This document shows positions 55,210 to 64,000 of a stretch of 64,000 nucleotides of DNA, in pieces. Origin of the DNA: Thalassotalea profundi (lineage in GTDB: Bacteria; Pseudomonadota; Gammaproteobacteria; Enterobacterales; Alteromonadaceae). The notes beneath the pieces were generated by a model. The model did not search any database, was not told the DNA's origin, and saw only the letters and a program-made list of their open reading frames with translations. The stretch's first letter is position 1. Each line of letters begins with the position of its first letter. The DNA lies in the NCBI RefSeq assembly GCF_014653195.1, contig NZ_BNAH01000017.1, forward strand, positions 1 to 64,000, written 5' to 3'. Both the position numbers and the translations under genes were made by a program.

Positions 55210-56724
55210 TTAATTTTTTAAAAGTTCATGATGCTTTTTAAAGTTTAAACCACAGCGCCTAATAAAGTCTTTCAATGCTACTTTTTCCTGATGATATGCT
55301 GAATAATCAAATGATTGTTTCACGTTATCGGTAGGAAATACTCCATAGCCAGCAAGCATACACGCCCATGATTTAGGCTGATAACTGCCGATTAAGTTAT
55401 ACTTATGCATATCTCCAGCAAAGTTTTGACTATTCTGCCAAAGATGTAAAATACGCTTTAAAGTTTCAGAGATATGATTATTGGCTGCATTATCTCGCCA
55501 ATAAGCGGTATCATTACGCTGGTTAGTTTTGTAATGACAAACGACATAATCTCGAATCCCATCGAATCTAGCGTTAATATCTTGATTAAATGCCGCTTCA
55601 AATTTGTTCGTCCCTTTACCTTCATGAAAATATTGCATGAATTGAGCTATTGTATTAAATGAAAGTGCAATAGCGGTTGCCTCAAGAGGCTCAATAAAAC
55701 CCTGTGATAAACCAACAGCTAAACAGTTTTTGTGCCAGTGTTTTTCAACTCGCCCTACTTTCATTTGTAAATGTCTGGCTTGTATATCACTATCTAATAA
55801 TCCTAAATGTTGCCTGAGCTCAACTTCTGCCTGCTCCGAATTAATGTAGTCGCTACTATAGACATAGCCATTTCCAAACCGGTTTCTAAGTGGTATTTGC
55901 CAAGCCCAACCATTAGATAGAGCTGTAGATTTAGTTTCTACAGGTAGCGTTTGTGATATTTCACTAGGCATAACAACAGCCGAATCATTATATAAATTAT
56001 CTTTAAAGCTCTGATAATTAACTTTTAATGTGCTTTGCATCAGTAAAGAGCGAAAGCCTGAACAGTCAATAAAAAAGTCAGCTGTCAATAATGTATTATC
56101 ATTTAATTTAACTGCGTTTAAGCTACCATCGTTATGCATTAGCACTTCATTAACCGTACCGACGATTCTTTTTACGCCATGTTTTTGTGCATTTTTAGAT
56201 AAAAATTGTCCTAATAGCGCAGAATCAAAGTGATAACCATAGGCAATACCAAAAGGAAAGCACTCATCCGGTATAGGTCCCAAGTTATTTTTCGATAAAT
56301 AAGATTCTAAAAAGTAATCATCTGGGTGGGCATCAACTTGATACCCCTGCATACGCGCATAAATATTGTTGAAAAAATGAGGGACTGTAAAAATATCGTC
56401 GGTTTGCGCCGCAAACGGATGAAAATAAGATTCAAAGCCTTCAATAGTTGACCACTTATCAAAAGTAATACCATTTTTATACGTTGCATTACACTCTGGC
56501 ATCCAATCTGCGTCAGCAACACCTATCGCATCAAAAAACAACTTCAAGTGAGGCGTACTACCTTCGCCAACACCAATAATACCTATTTCTTGAGACTCAA
56601 CTAAAATAATTTCAGTATCTTTCCATTGTGTCGCCAATAAATTTGCTGCCATCCACCCTGCAGTTCCGCCACCTACTATTACTAACTTTTTAGGTTTACT
56701 GTCATTATTTACGTTATTTAACAT
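55210..56724 (-). CDS. Flavin-dependent tryptophan-halogenase-like protein (1)
   Basis: 504 aa. FAD motif VIVGGGTAGWMAANLLA, GVGEGSTPHLKLF, ECNATYKNGITF with the catalytic-type Lys, the halogenase signature WAWQIP (WxWxIP), and SQGFIEPLEATAIALSF with the matching Glu. The fold is that of PrnA-type halogenases, which need reduced flavin and chloride or bromide. The family members next to TonB receptors in sugar-use loci have no proven substrate. Last gene of the minus-strand unit, 24 bases after the cupin gene. Confidence 0.9.
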   Translation of the reverse strand: MLNNVNNDSKPKKLVIVGGGTAGWMAANLLATQWKDTEIILVESQEIGIIGVGEGSTPHLKLFFDAIGVADADWMPECNATYKNGITFDKWSTIEGFESYFHPFAAQTDDIFTVPHFFNNIYARMQGYQVDAHPDDYFLESYLSKNNLGPIPDECFPFGIAYGYHFDSALLGQFLSKNAQKHGVKRIVGTVNEVLMHNDGSLNAVKLNDNTLLTADFFIDCSGFRSLLMQSTLKVNYQSFKDNLYNDSAVVMPSEISQTLPVETKSTALSNGWAWQIPLRNRFGNGYVYSSDYINSEQAEVELRQHLGLLDSDIQARHLQMKVGRVEKHWHKNCLAVGLSQGFIEPLEATAIALSFNTIAQFMQYFHEGKGTNKFEAAFNQDINARFDGIRDYVVCHYKTNQRNDTAYWRDNAANNHISETLKRILHLWQNSQNFAGDMHKYNLIGSYQPKSWACMLAGYGVFPTDNVKQSFDYSAYHQEKVALKDFIRRCGLNFKKHHELLKN

Positions 56725-56748
56725 GATATGTGCTCATTACGGGTCATT

Positions 56749-57777
56749 TTATTTATGTAATTTTTTAGCAAAATAGTCTTTAACCGCTTCAATATAATCA
56801 GTTGATAATTCACCTAATAGATGATGTTGATGCTCAGGAATATAGGAAGCAGGATCAACGCCTTGCTTAAAAAGATAGTGATCAAACATACAACGCCAAG
56901 CATTTCGTTGATTTTGGCTAAGATCTCGCATAGCCAGCAAGGCTATATTTAAACTATCTATGGGACTTGGTGACATTGCATTAGGTGCCGAAGAGCCCGT
57001 CCACCAATAATTCATTAATGCATTTACTTTATCCAACGACTCAACATGATGCCACCAAAGCATAGGAATAAAAATAGCATCACCCGGCCCTAGCTCTACG
57101 CTGTAACCTTCTTTTTGAGCCTGTTTAAATAAGGGATAGCGTTCATAATCTGGTGCTTTAAAATCAACTAAGCTTGTTGGTGCACCCGCTGGTGTAAAAT
57201 TTAAAGAGCCTGGATATAAATTTTTTGTTTGTTCAGGCGGAAACAGTATAAATTGCCTACGACCCGCAATCACACAAGCTACATTATCAGAGCCATCATA
57301 ATGAGCACTAACAATACCTTCATTACCTATCCAAAGACGTGGCTCTAAGTCGGGGAAAAACTCAGAAGCATTATGATTAACTAACCCCGGAAAAATATCG
57401 CTAATATAAGCATTCTGCATGGAAATAGCCGGATAAACCTCTCTGTCAGCCAGTTCTAAAAGACGCCCTAAAAATAAATCTACGCGTTCCTCACCACTTA
57501 GGTAATTAACATCAGTCATTTCATCATTGTAAAAAAAACGTTTATCAGCTGAAGGCGGCGCAACAATCATTTTAGCCTTTTTACCTGTATAAAACTCATT
57601 CAAATAACTGATGAAGTCAATAGCGTGCTTTTGAGCTGCTTGCACTACTGGCCAGCTCTTAGCAAAGCCACGGATAACAACGGGCTTTTGGGCAGGCGCA
57701 ATCTCATTAAAAAACTGTGTAGCTCCTAAAGGAGAGTTTTGTGCACAATATTCTGGAATGCTTTTATATACCGTCAT
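56749..57777 (-). CDS. Cupin-like (JmjC-type, Cupin_8) protein
   Basis: 342 aa. The iron-binding HxD and His lie in VSAHYDGSDNVACVIAGRRQ and IPMLWWHHVESL, spaced as in JmjC/Cupin_8 2-oxoglutarate oxygenases; FILFPPEQTKNLYPG is also typical. The N-terminus (FFNEIAPAQKPVVIRGFAKSW) is the family start. It may hydroxylate a protein or small molecule. Such genes regularly stand between TonB receptors and halogenases in Caulobacter, Xanthomonas and Alteromonadales sugar loci. Confidence 0.85.
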   Translation of the reverse strand: MTVYKSIPEYCAQNSPLGATQFFNEIAPAQKPVVIRGFAKSWPVVQAAQKHAIDFISYLNEFYTGKKAKMIVAPPSADKRFFYNDEMTDVNYLSGEERVDLFLGRLLELADREVYPAISMQNAYISDIFPGLVNHNASEFFPDLEPRLWIGNEGIVSAHYDGSDNVACVIAGRRQFILFPPEQTKNLYPGSLNFTPAGAPTSLVDFKAPDYERYPLFKQAQKEGYSVELGPGDAIFIPMLWWHHVESLDKVNALMNYWWTGSSAPNAMSPSPIDSLNIALLAMRDLSQNQRNAWRCMFDHYLFKQGVDPASYIPEHQHHLLGELSTDYIEAVKDYFAKKLHK

Positions 57778-57870
57778 CTAATTATTTTCACACTTATTAC
57801 TTTGTTTTTATTACTTAATTTGTGCAATATTTCGTTAACTTAATATTAGGTTTTTATTTGAAACACTTTT

Positions 57871-59376
57871 CTATCTTTGAGCCTGACAATGTGACTGAAT
57901 ATAGTCATAATGCTTCGGCATTTTTAGCACCGTATCACGAATAGTGCTTACATTCTCATTTAATGTATTGGCTAAATTTTCGCTATGAAACGCATCTAAT
58001 AAAGGGTGATATTTTTTTGGGCGTATTTTCATACCTTCTAAAATAGAATACCAACTATCACTGCTAAAAAACTGTCCAGGAATGTCTTCGACAACCCCTC
58101 TTTCTTTAAATAAGTGTATTTTTTCCTTTAATGTTTCGGGAATTTCCATGGTTTGACACCATTGCCAAAATTTAGAGTCAGATCGTGTTGATGTGCAATA
58201 ATGAAGAACAATAAAGTCTCGAATTTCTATGTAATCGATATCAATTTTTTGATTAAACACTTGTTCGTTGTATGTATCAAAGTCTTTATCGGGTAAATAC
58301 TTAATAAAGTGAACGAGAGTTTTATAAATAAGATGTATAGCTGTAGACTCCAATGGCTCTAAAAAACCAGAAGCAAGCCCTAAAGCCAAACAATTATTGT
58401 GTAATATTTTTTTGCGCTTACCTGTAACAAATGGAATAACTCGAGGTTCATTAAGAACTGTACCACTGACATTCGTCAGTAAAGTCTTTATCGCCTGTTC
58501 ATCATTACAAAACTGATTAGAAAACACATAACCATTGCCAGTTCGGTGTTGCAATGGAATTTTCCAAGACCAGCCAGCATCTTGTGCTGTTGCAATTGTA
58601 TATGGGACAGGTTGACCATCTTGCTCAGTTTGTACAACTACTGCACGATTACAAGGCAATAAATGGGACCAATCTTCATATTCAACCTTTAACGACTTTT
58701 CAATTAAAAGGCCCTTGAAACCAGTACAATCAATGAAAAAGTCACTTGAAACTGTTGCTTCATTATCTAAAATTAAGTCTTGTATAAATTTATTTCCATC
58801 AAGATTAACTTCGTTAACTGTTGCTTCAATTCGAGCAACACCACGTTGAGCACAAAGTTCACGTAAATAATTAGCCACTTTAACAGCATCTAAATGTAAA
58901 GCGTGGGCATAACTTGATAATACCCAATCTTGTGATTGATTTGGGCGCAACATAAAACGCTCATGCTCTGCCATAATAGCGCTTGGGGAATAATCTAACC
59001 AACGTGTTAATTGCCCATCAGCAAGAGATTTTAGCCAAGCCTGATAAAAATCAAACCCATTGACTCCTTTACCGACTCGACCAAAGGGATGAAAATAACT
59101 TTCTTCTGGTGTTTGCCAGTTATCAAACCGTATACCTAATTTAAAACTGGCGGACGTTGCTTGTATAAATTCTTTAAGATTAATTTGGCACGTTTGTAAA
59201 AAGTCCATTATTGACGGTACTGTAGACTCGCCCACTCCTATTGTTGCAATATCAGGTGACTCAATAACGGTGATCTTAATATTGCTACCTCTTGTGGCTG
59301 ATGACAGTAACGTTGCGGCCATCCAGCCAGCAGTACCACCACCAACAATACAAATAGATTTTAAAGGGTTTTGCAT
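57871..59376 (-). CDS. Flavin-dependent tryptophan-halogenase-like protein (2)
   Basis: 501 aa from the ATG at 59376; a TTG at 59451 would add 25 residues without homology. FAD motif ICIVGGGTAGWMAATLLSSA, GVGESTVPSIMDFL, SASFKLGIRFDNWQ with the Lys, WSWKIPLQHRTGNGY (WxWxIP), and LASGFLEPLESTAIHLIYKT with the Glu. It is clearly a paralogue of the 55210-56724 gene but distant in sequence. It follows the TonB receptor gene by 143 bases on the same strand. Confidence 0.9.
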   Translation of the reverse strand: MQNPLKSICIVGGGTAGWMAATLLSSATRGSNIKITVIESPDIATIGVGESTVPSIMDFLQTCQINLKEFIQATSASFKLGIRFDNWQTPEESYFHPFGRVGKGVNGFDFYQAWLKSLADGQLTRWLDYSPSAIMAEHERFMLRPNQSQDWVLSSYAHALHLDAVKVANYLRELCAQRGVARIEATVNEVNLDGNKFIQDLILDNEATVSSDFFIDCTGFKGLLIEKSLKVEYEDWSHLLPCNRAVVVQTEQDGQPVPYTIATAQDAGWSWKIPLQHRTGNGYVFSNQFCNDEQAIKTLLTNVSGTVLNEPRVIPFVTGKRKKILHNNCLALGLASGFLEPLESTAIHLIYKTLVHFIKYLPDKDFDTYNEQVFNQKIDIDYIEIRDFIVLHYCTSTRSDSKFWQWCQTMEIPETLKEKIHLFKERGVVEDIPGQFFSSDSWYSILEGMKIRPKKYHPLLDAFHSENLANTLNENVSTIRDTVLKMPKHYDYIQSHCQAQR

Positions 59377-59519
59377 AATGAAGCCGTTTGTAGAGTAAAA
59401 GAACTTTTGAATATTAAATAATTTTTTGAGTGATATTGAATATAAAGCCAACTAAAGTGTAATAAACTGCACAATATCACTACTGTGCAGTTTATAGCCT
59501 TTATCAATAGCGTTTGCTA

Positions 59520-62500
59520 CTAGAAAGTGGCACGAACACTTAACGCATAACGACGATCAGTCGTAAAGCTTAAGGCATCAGTTTTCAGACCTTCCTGATT
59601 CATTTGATATTGAGTCTTAGTATCATCATTAAGTAAGTTACTACCCTCAATGCCAATTTTCCAGTTTTCATTGATGGTATAATAAAAGCTCGCATCCATC
59701 ATACCTGAGGCTTCAGAATATGCAGGTGCATATTCTTCAGATTCGCGTAATGTCAGCAAATATTCAGAACGCCATGTATAGGCAAGACGGAATGAAATAT
59801 TTTCATATTCATACATACCAACAATATTCATATTTTTATCTGAATAGCCCTGTAAAGGCAAACCGCTAAATGCTCTAAAAGAATGACGGTTGTCATCAAC
59901 TCTTGAGCCATCTTCTTTAAAGCCTAAAGTTCCTTCACCAACATCATTTGGATCTTCTAACCCTGATTGATCAATATAAGTAAAGTTAAACTGTAAACCT
60001 AAACCACCCCATGCTCCTGGTAACATATCGTAGAATTGTGAATATGAAAATTCAATCCCACGAATAGTACCAGAACCTGTATTGTCCGGACCATAAGCGG
60101 CTACATCATAGTTTTCGCCATTAAACTCAACATCAAGATCAAAACGTTTGTTACGGATTATGTTGTCGAGCTTTTTATGAAATAAACCAACCGTCAAAAA
60201 GCCTGCATCAGCAAAATACCATTCAGTTGTTAAGTCTAAATTAATAGACTCTTCTGGCTCTAGGTATGGGTTACTCGCCAACGCTGTTAAATTCATATTA
60301 TCAAGTGCAATAATAGGGTTAGTTTCATCACTTTGAGGTAAAGAAGGGTCTTGTAAACGAGTAGTATAGTCAAGACTCATTACCGTGAGGTTTCGTGTAT
60401 CTAGTAAGCTTGGGTAATACAAACCTTTTGATGCACCAAAACGAATGACGACTTCTTCCGTTAAACCATAGTTCAAGTTTAAGCTTGGTAACACCGTTGT
60501 ATAATCGGTACCATTAACTGTCGTTAATAATGAATCACCGTTAGCCAAGTCATAAAGCGCTTTATGATCACGTTGCATGACCTCGTTACGTGAAGTGCCT
60601 TCGTCACCACGAGAAGAGATTAATGGCTGTACTAATGCACCAGTCGACTCTAAATCATACTTAACATAACGCAAACCGATATTTCCTTTCAACGGAATAT
60701 CATGATCAAGAAAGTCAAAATCACCTCGTATATAAAACTCAGTGCGTTTTTCATTAATTGAACTAATATTGTGCGCGGCAAAAGGCCCTTCAACACGATT
60801 AGGTTTATCAGCGTAAGGAACATACGTGCCTGTACAAACCCCCCCATTTGCTGCACTCAAAGTAGCGTTATGCCAACCGTCCTGACACCCTTGACGTAAA
60901 GAATTAGCATAATCTTTAACTAAATCCATTCTTGGAAATAAGAAATTATTAACACCGCCTAATAGGACATCTCCGTTATAAAAATCTGAAAAATCAACTT
61001 GTTCAAATAATTCAGGTCTGTTTATTGCACCTGCAGCAATTCGATCAGCCTCTACCCAAGGTGTACCAATAGCAGACCAGCCTTCGTAATTGGTATCACG
61101 AACAGTTAAGTCTTTATCTGAATGATAAAAACCACCTTTAACAACAGTCATAACCCCGTCGAGTTCATAAGAAACATCAAATTGAAAACTGTCAGACTTA
61201 GCCGTATTATATTCTTCTTGTTCCATACCTGAGGCCAAAAACAAGTTTGGCTCTGTCATGATAGGATTACCATCAGCATCTGGGGCATATCCAGGTGTTA
61301 ATATGTTATCGCTAAGATACTCAATAGTTGGTCTTGAACCGGTTAAATCAAGGTAATAAGGCGAAACGTTGGCCACGTGACCACCACGCGTTTGACCTGC
61401 CATACTATAATTATGTACAACTTGTTCAGAATCTATGTTTTGATAATCAAACGCTAAAACTAAACGTTCATTTGGTTTGAAAATTAAATTAAAAGAAGTA
61501 TCTTCTACCGTATTTTCATTGTAATTCCAGCGACTGCGATACATTAATGGAACGCCGGTATGTGTCCCCAATGCAACGCCTGAGGTTAAAAAGCCATTAT
61601 CATCAAATGTACGTTCGTAACCTTCCCCTCCATCAATCCAATCGTGTGAAGAACGTAAATCTGAAACAAAACCTTGAGCTGCTTGACCTATTTGGTTTTC
61701 ACGATATTCGAGAGATGCTTTAGAGTTAATATGCTCTAAAGTGGCGGTAATTCGCTCATCTGTGCTTTGCCATTGTAATGAAGCGGTAATCCCTTGGCGT
61801 TTACGATCGTTTTCAGCTGTACTCATGTGTATAGCCGCTGGCGTGTAATAGGTAACACCTTCTGGTTGATCTGAAATTGCAGTACCTTCATACAGAGGTG
61901 TATATGCAGCTGAATCAGCATCTGTATATTGCACAGTGTCTTCATAGCCCATGCCCTCACAACTACGCCACCCAGTATCACCAGGCACACAAGGGTTTGA
62001 ATATTGTCCAGGAACGACACCAGGTGTTGCTGTTCCCCATTCATCATAAGAAAACTTATCAGAAGGGCCGCGGCTATGAAAATTACCTAAACCTACCCCA
62101 TCACCACGAGTTTGGTATTCTGATTTTGAAGCAGCAACAAGTACACCAAATTTACCTGCATCCGTCTCCCAGTTATCAGAGAAAAGCGCTGAAAAAGAAG
62201 GGGTTGTTTCTTCTCTAAAGTCAGCATAGTTAGCTTTTGCGTTAAATGAAAATAAGCGTTTATCAGAATCAAATGGCTTACGAGTAATAAGGTTAACCGT
62301 ACCTGCGATACCCCCAGAGATGAGATCTGCCGTTTGGTTTTTAACAACTTCTACTGCCCCTAATAATTCAGCAGGAAAGTCTTCATAACTAAGACCACCA
62401 TAAGGGTTTGCACTAAATGCATCTCGGCCGTTAATTTCAGAACGCACTCGATCAAGGCCACGTACTAATACCCCTGTTCCTTCATCAGCATAATGTTTTG

Positions 62501-62813
62501 GATCACTCGATGATGCAAAACGCTCAATAGTTACACCAGGTACACGCTGAAGTGCTTCGGTAACCGATTTATCAGGTAACGCACCAATATCTGTTGCTGT
62601 TATAACATCCTTTACTGTGTCAGCATATTGCTTTAAGAGCTGGCCACTTTGTATACTTTGACGCATACCACGAACTTCAATAACCTCCGTGACATCATCT
62701 GCTTTTGTCTCAGCAGTTTCAGTCTCTTGAGCTATAGCAGTTGTAGAAAGTGAGCAACTAATCGCTGCTGAAATAGCGATTACTAAACGTTTTCTCTCAA
62801 ATTTACTAGACAT
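59520..62813 (-). CDS. TonB-dependent receptor (carbohydrate type)
   Basis: 1097 aa outer-membrane receptor. A signal peptide ends at TAIAQ (residue 29). A TonB box-like DVTEVIEVRG follows, then the plug (ATDIGALPDKSVTEALQRVP, GVLVRGLDRVRSEINGRDAF, AVEVVKNQTADLISGGIAG) and a 22-strand barrel ending in Phe (ALSVRATF). Length and plug sequence match receptors for oligosaccharides rather than iron carriers. First gene of the unit with both halogenases and the cupin. A NagR-like operator 77 bases upstream suggests chitin oligosaccharides as ligand. Confidence 0.93.
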   Translation of the reverse strand: MSSKFERKRLVIAISAAISCSLSTTAIAQETETAETKADDVTEVIEVRGMRQSIQSGQLLKQYADTVKDVITATDIGALPDKSVTEALQRVPGVTIERFASSSDPKHYADEGTGVLVRGLDRVRSEINGRDAFSANPYGGLSYEDFPAELLGAVEVVKNQTADLISGGIAGTVNLITRKPFDSDKRLFSFNAKANYADFREETTPSFSALFSDNWETDAGKFGVLVAASKSEYQTRGDGVGLGNFHSRGPSDKFSYDEWGTATPGVVPGQYSNPCVPGDTGWRSCEGMGYEDTVQYTDADSAAYTPLYEGTAISDQPEGVTYYTPAAIHMSTAENDRKRQGITASLQWQSTDERITATLEHINSKASLEYRENQIGQAAQGFVSDLRSSHDWIDGGEGYERTFDDNGFLTSGVALGTHTGVPLMYRSRWNYNENTVEDTSFNLIFKPNERLVLAFDYQNIDSEQVVHNYSMAGQTRGGHVANVSPYYLDLTGSRPTIEYLSDNILTPGYAPDADGNPIMTEPNLFLASGMEQEEYNTAKSDSFQFDVSYELDGVMTVVKGGFYHSDKDLTVRDTNYEGWSAIGTPWVEADRIAAGAINRPELFEQVDFSDFYNGDVLLGGVNNFLFPRMDLVKDYANSLRQGCQDGWHNATLSAANGGVCTGTYVPYADKPNRVEGPFAAHNISSINEKRTEFYIRGDFDFLDHDIPLKGNIGLRYVKYDLESTGALVQPLISSRGDEGTSRNEVMQRDHKALYDLANGDSLLTTVNGTDYTTVLPSLNLNYGLTEEVVIRFGASKGLYYPSLLDTRNLTVMSLDYTTRLQDPSLPQSDETNPIIALDNMNLTALASNPYLEPEESINLDLTTEWYFADAGFLTVGLFHKKLDNIIRNKRFDLDVEFNGENYDVAAYGPDNTGSGTIRGIEFSYSQFYDMLPGAWGGLGLQFNFTYIDQSGLEDPNDVGEGTLGFKEDGSRVDDNRHSFRAFSGLPLQGYSDKNMNIVGMYEYENISFRLAYTWRSEYLLTLRESEEYAPAYSEASGMMDASFYYTINENWKIGIEGSNLLNDDTKTQYQMNQEGLKTDALSFTTDRRYALSVRATF

Positions 62814-62889
62814 GTTTAACCCTCAATGTATTTTTATAATTTTGGTTTTCTAATAATGTTTATGCCTTTGTTTTGTAACCTTAACGCTC

Positions 62890-62903
62890 TGACAGCGTTG
62901 TCA
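62890..62903. promoter_or_regulatory. LacI-family (NagR-like) operator
   Basis: TGACAGCGTTGTCA, 77 bases upstream of the receptor start. It has the form TGACA-RCGY-TGTCA, which matches from memory the core of the NagR box AATGACARCGYTGTCATT described for LacI-family NagR in Xanthomonas. The flanking bases fit on one side only (TT on the right). No LacI gene is in the window. Confidence 0.6.
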
Positions 62904-63262
62904 TTTTTATCCGTAAACATTAGTACAAATAATACGTAAAAACAAGTGTATGCAAATACAACAAATATAATTGTCCAATTAAAGTAACGCTTTAATCCTT
63001 TTATTACTCAATTGCGTAAATACTCTTCACTAAATTAGGTATAAATTAATCTATAGCACACTACTTTTTTAAGTTAAGTTACAAATTAACATGCTACTCA
63101 AGGCAATACCGTTACTTTTTAACACTTATTGATACCCAAAATCAACCACTTTTTAATCTACTAGTGATTTTCTTTTAATAACGGCAGTTTAGAATAAATT
63201 TAATAAAGGGCTTTAGTGAATAGATGTTAAAGAATCAATGGTAAAAGAACCACTAAATGTAA
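62904..63262. other. Gene-free upstream region of the receptor operon
   Basis: About 360 AT-rich bases between the operator and the tRNA operon terminator, with no frame, RNA or repeat I can support. It should contain the promoter of the receptor operon. Confidence 0.4.
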
Positions 63263-63289
63263 AAAGCCGATTCATAATGAATCGGCTTT
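63263..63289 (-). terminator. Terminator after tRNA-Leu
   Basis: Perfect repeat AAAGCCGATTCAT/ATGAATCGGCTTT around a single base (effective loop seven bases), followed on the minus strand by TTTTTACATTT. It ends the tpiA-secG-tRNA-Leu transcript. Confidence 0.85.
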
Positions 63290-63310
63290 AAAATATATTT
63301 TATAGTTTAG

Positions 63311-63395
63311 TGGTGCGGATGGGGGGACTTGAACCCCCACGACCTAAGTCACCAGCCCCTCAAGCTGGCGCGTCTACCAATTCCGCCACATCCGC
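63311..63395 (-). tRNA. tRNA-Leu (anticodon GAG)
   Basis: 85 nt including an encoded CCA. The cloverleaf shows acceptor GCGGATG/CATCCGC with discriminator A, D-arm with AATTGGTAGACGC, anticodon stem CCAGC/GCTGG with loop TTGAGGG (anticodon GAG), a long class II variable arm (TGACTTAGGTCG), and T-arm GGGGGTTCAAGTCCCCC. It lies just after secG, the same neighbour as in E. coli (leuU). Confidence 0.97.
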
Positions 63396-63440
63396 GCAAT
63401 ACTAAACTATGTTAACTCGTTTTGAGGTAAATAAGTTGAT

Positions 63441-63839
63441 TTAATCTGGAATATCACTATCTTTAGCTTTAGTGCTATCTTGCACTGTTGCTGCAGGAAC
63501 ATCGCTATTCTCAATTACCTGAGGCTCAACACTACCAGAAGGAATTCCATCTACTTGTTCTGTAACAGGAGCAGCAAGATCATTCCATTCATCAGTCGCT
63601 TTAACACGATTAGCAGTAAGGTTACCCAAAACTAAACTAATGATGAAAAAAGCAACCGCCAACCATGTAGTTGTTTTTGTTAAGAAGTTGCCCGAACCGC
63701 TTGAACCAAAGATGGTCGCCGATGAACCAGCACCAAAAGATGCGCCCATATCTGCGCCTTTACCCTGTTGGATTAAAACTAAACCAATCAAGCAAAGTGC
63801 TACGATTAGGTAAACTACGATCAAAATTTGATACAACAT
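63441..63839 (-). CDS. secG: Protein translocase subunit SecG
   Basis: 132 aa from the ATG at 63839; an upstream extension overlaps tpiA and is not family-like. Two membrane segments (QILIVVYLIVALCLIGLVLI and TTTWLAVAFFIISLVLGNL) around the conserved LIQQGKGADMGASFGAGSS loop. It is an auxiliary part of the SecYEG channel. The acidic, Pro/Val-rich C-terminus (VEPQVIENSDVPAATVQDS) is typical. It starts 2 bases after the tpiA stop. Confidence 0.95.
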   Translation of the reverse strand: MLYQILIVVYLIVALCLIGLVLIQQGKGADMGASFGAGSSATIFGSSGSGNFLTKTTTWLAVAFFIISLVLGNLTANRVKATDEWNDLAAPVTEQVDGIPSGSVEPQVIENSDVPAATVQDSTKAKDSDIPD

Positions 63840-63841
63840 TG

Positions 63842-64000
63842 TTATTGTCCTTTCGCTGTCGAACAAATTACACTGAATTCTTCGACTTTTAAACTAGCTC
63901 CACCGATAAGACCACCGTCTATATCTGTTTGAGCGAATAATTGTTCACAATTACCTTCGTTGACGCTACCGCCATATAACAAAGGAACCTTTTGTGCGAC
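63842..64000 (-). CDS. tpiA: Triose-phosphate isomerase, 3' end
   Basis: The last 52 residues, running off the right edge. VPLLYGGSVNEGNCEQLFAQ and DIDGGLIGGASLKVEEFSVI are the conserved phosphate-binding C-terminus of TpiA. It interconverts dihydroxyacetone phosphate and glyceraldehyde-3-phosphate. The order tpiA-secG-tRNA-Leu is a common gammaproteobacterial arrangement. Confidence 0.95.
   Translation of the reverse strand, partial: VAQKVPLLYGGSVNEGNCEQLFAQTDIDGGLIGGASLKVEEFSVICSTAKGQ

Noticed and set aside
61877..62218. 113-codon plus-strand frame opposite the TonB receptor
   Set aside because: Antisense shadow of a well-supported receptor gene with a biased composition.
1..64000. CRISPR arrays, prophage or defence islands
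   Set aside because: No spaced direct repeats, cas genes, phage structural genes, toxin-antitoxin pair or restriction enzyme could be recognised.

Overview
The window is AT-rich gammaproteobacterial chromosome. The gene set and order (thrS-infC-rpmI-rplT, pheST-ihfA, a long-form purC, metG next to apbC, secG with tRNA-Leu and tpiA, many TonB-dependent-receptor-era marine genes) fit a marine Alteromonadales bacterium, most likely of the Colwelliaceae (Colwellia or Thalassotalea type). This placement comes from protein resemblance and gene order, not from a search.

Layout. 1-1630: remnant of an IS3-family transposase, a gene-free stretch with a strong hairpin, and a ttcA gene that has lost its start and most of its ATP-binding loop. 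1634-6400: a Bax-like glucosaminidase, membrane proteins, a DUF1415 protein and an Atm1-type ABC exporter. 6505-14955: a minus-strand translation block (ihfA, pheT, pheS, purC, rplT, rpmI, infC with an ATT start, thrS). 15182-23238: housekeeping genes (FAD-dependent dehydrogenase, fdxA, dcd, apbC, metG, an RcsF-like lipoprotein and trmO) plus one frameshifted small gene. 23323-28417: an RND metal-efflux unit (DUF3240, CzcA-like, CzcB-like) with no outer-membrane factor, divergent from a membrane-anchored LuxR-type regulator. 28473-35291: amidohydrolase, SlyD-like isomerase, EamA transporter, MDR oxidoreductase, mgsA, fdhD and a glutathione S-transferase.

36264-43121 is a six-gene catabolic cluster with a divergent PAS-AraC regulator: Gfo/Idh/MocA dehydrogenase, cytoplasmic TIM-barrel isomerase, MFS carrier, a Tat-exported small subunit, a GMC flavoprotein and an exported TIM-barrel isomerase. 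It looks like a periplasmic 3-keto-sugar (3-ketoglycoside) pathway. 43315-51447 holds a GFA protein, YgjV, a lipoprotein, pgi, an orphan DapA-family aldolase behind a long palindromic operator, and a loose region of small membrane proteins and three decayed genes.

51515-62813 carries an FAA-family hydrolase, a CPA2 antiporter, a GH18 chitinase, and a minus-strand unit of TonB-dependent receptor, flavin-dependent halogenase, JmjC-like cupin and second halogenase. A TGACA-GCGT-TGTCA operator, like the LacI-family NagR box, lies upstream of the receptor and links the unit to chitin or N-acetylglucosamine use. The window ends in tRNA-Leu(GAG), secG and the 3' end of tpiA.

The most interesting material is the 3-keto-sugar cluster, the halogenase/cupin/receptor unit with its operator, the orphan GntR-like operator, and several small genes not visible as single ORFs. 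No CRISPR array, prophage or recognisable new defence system was seen.
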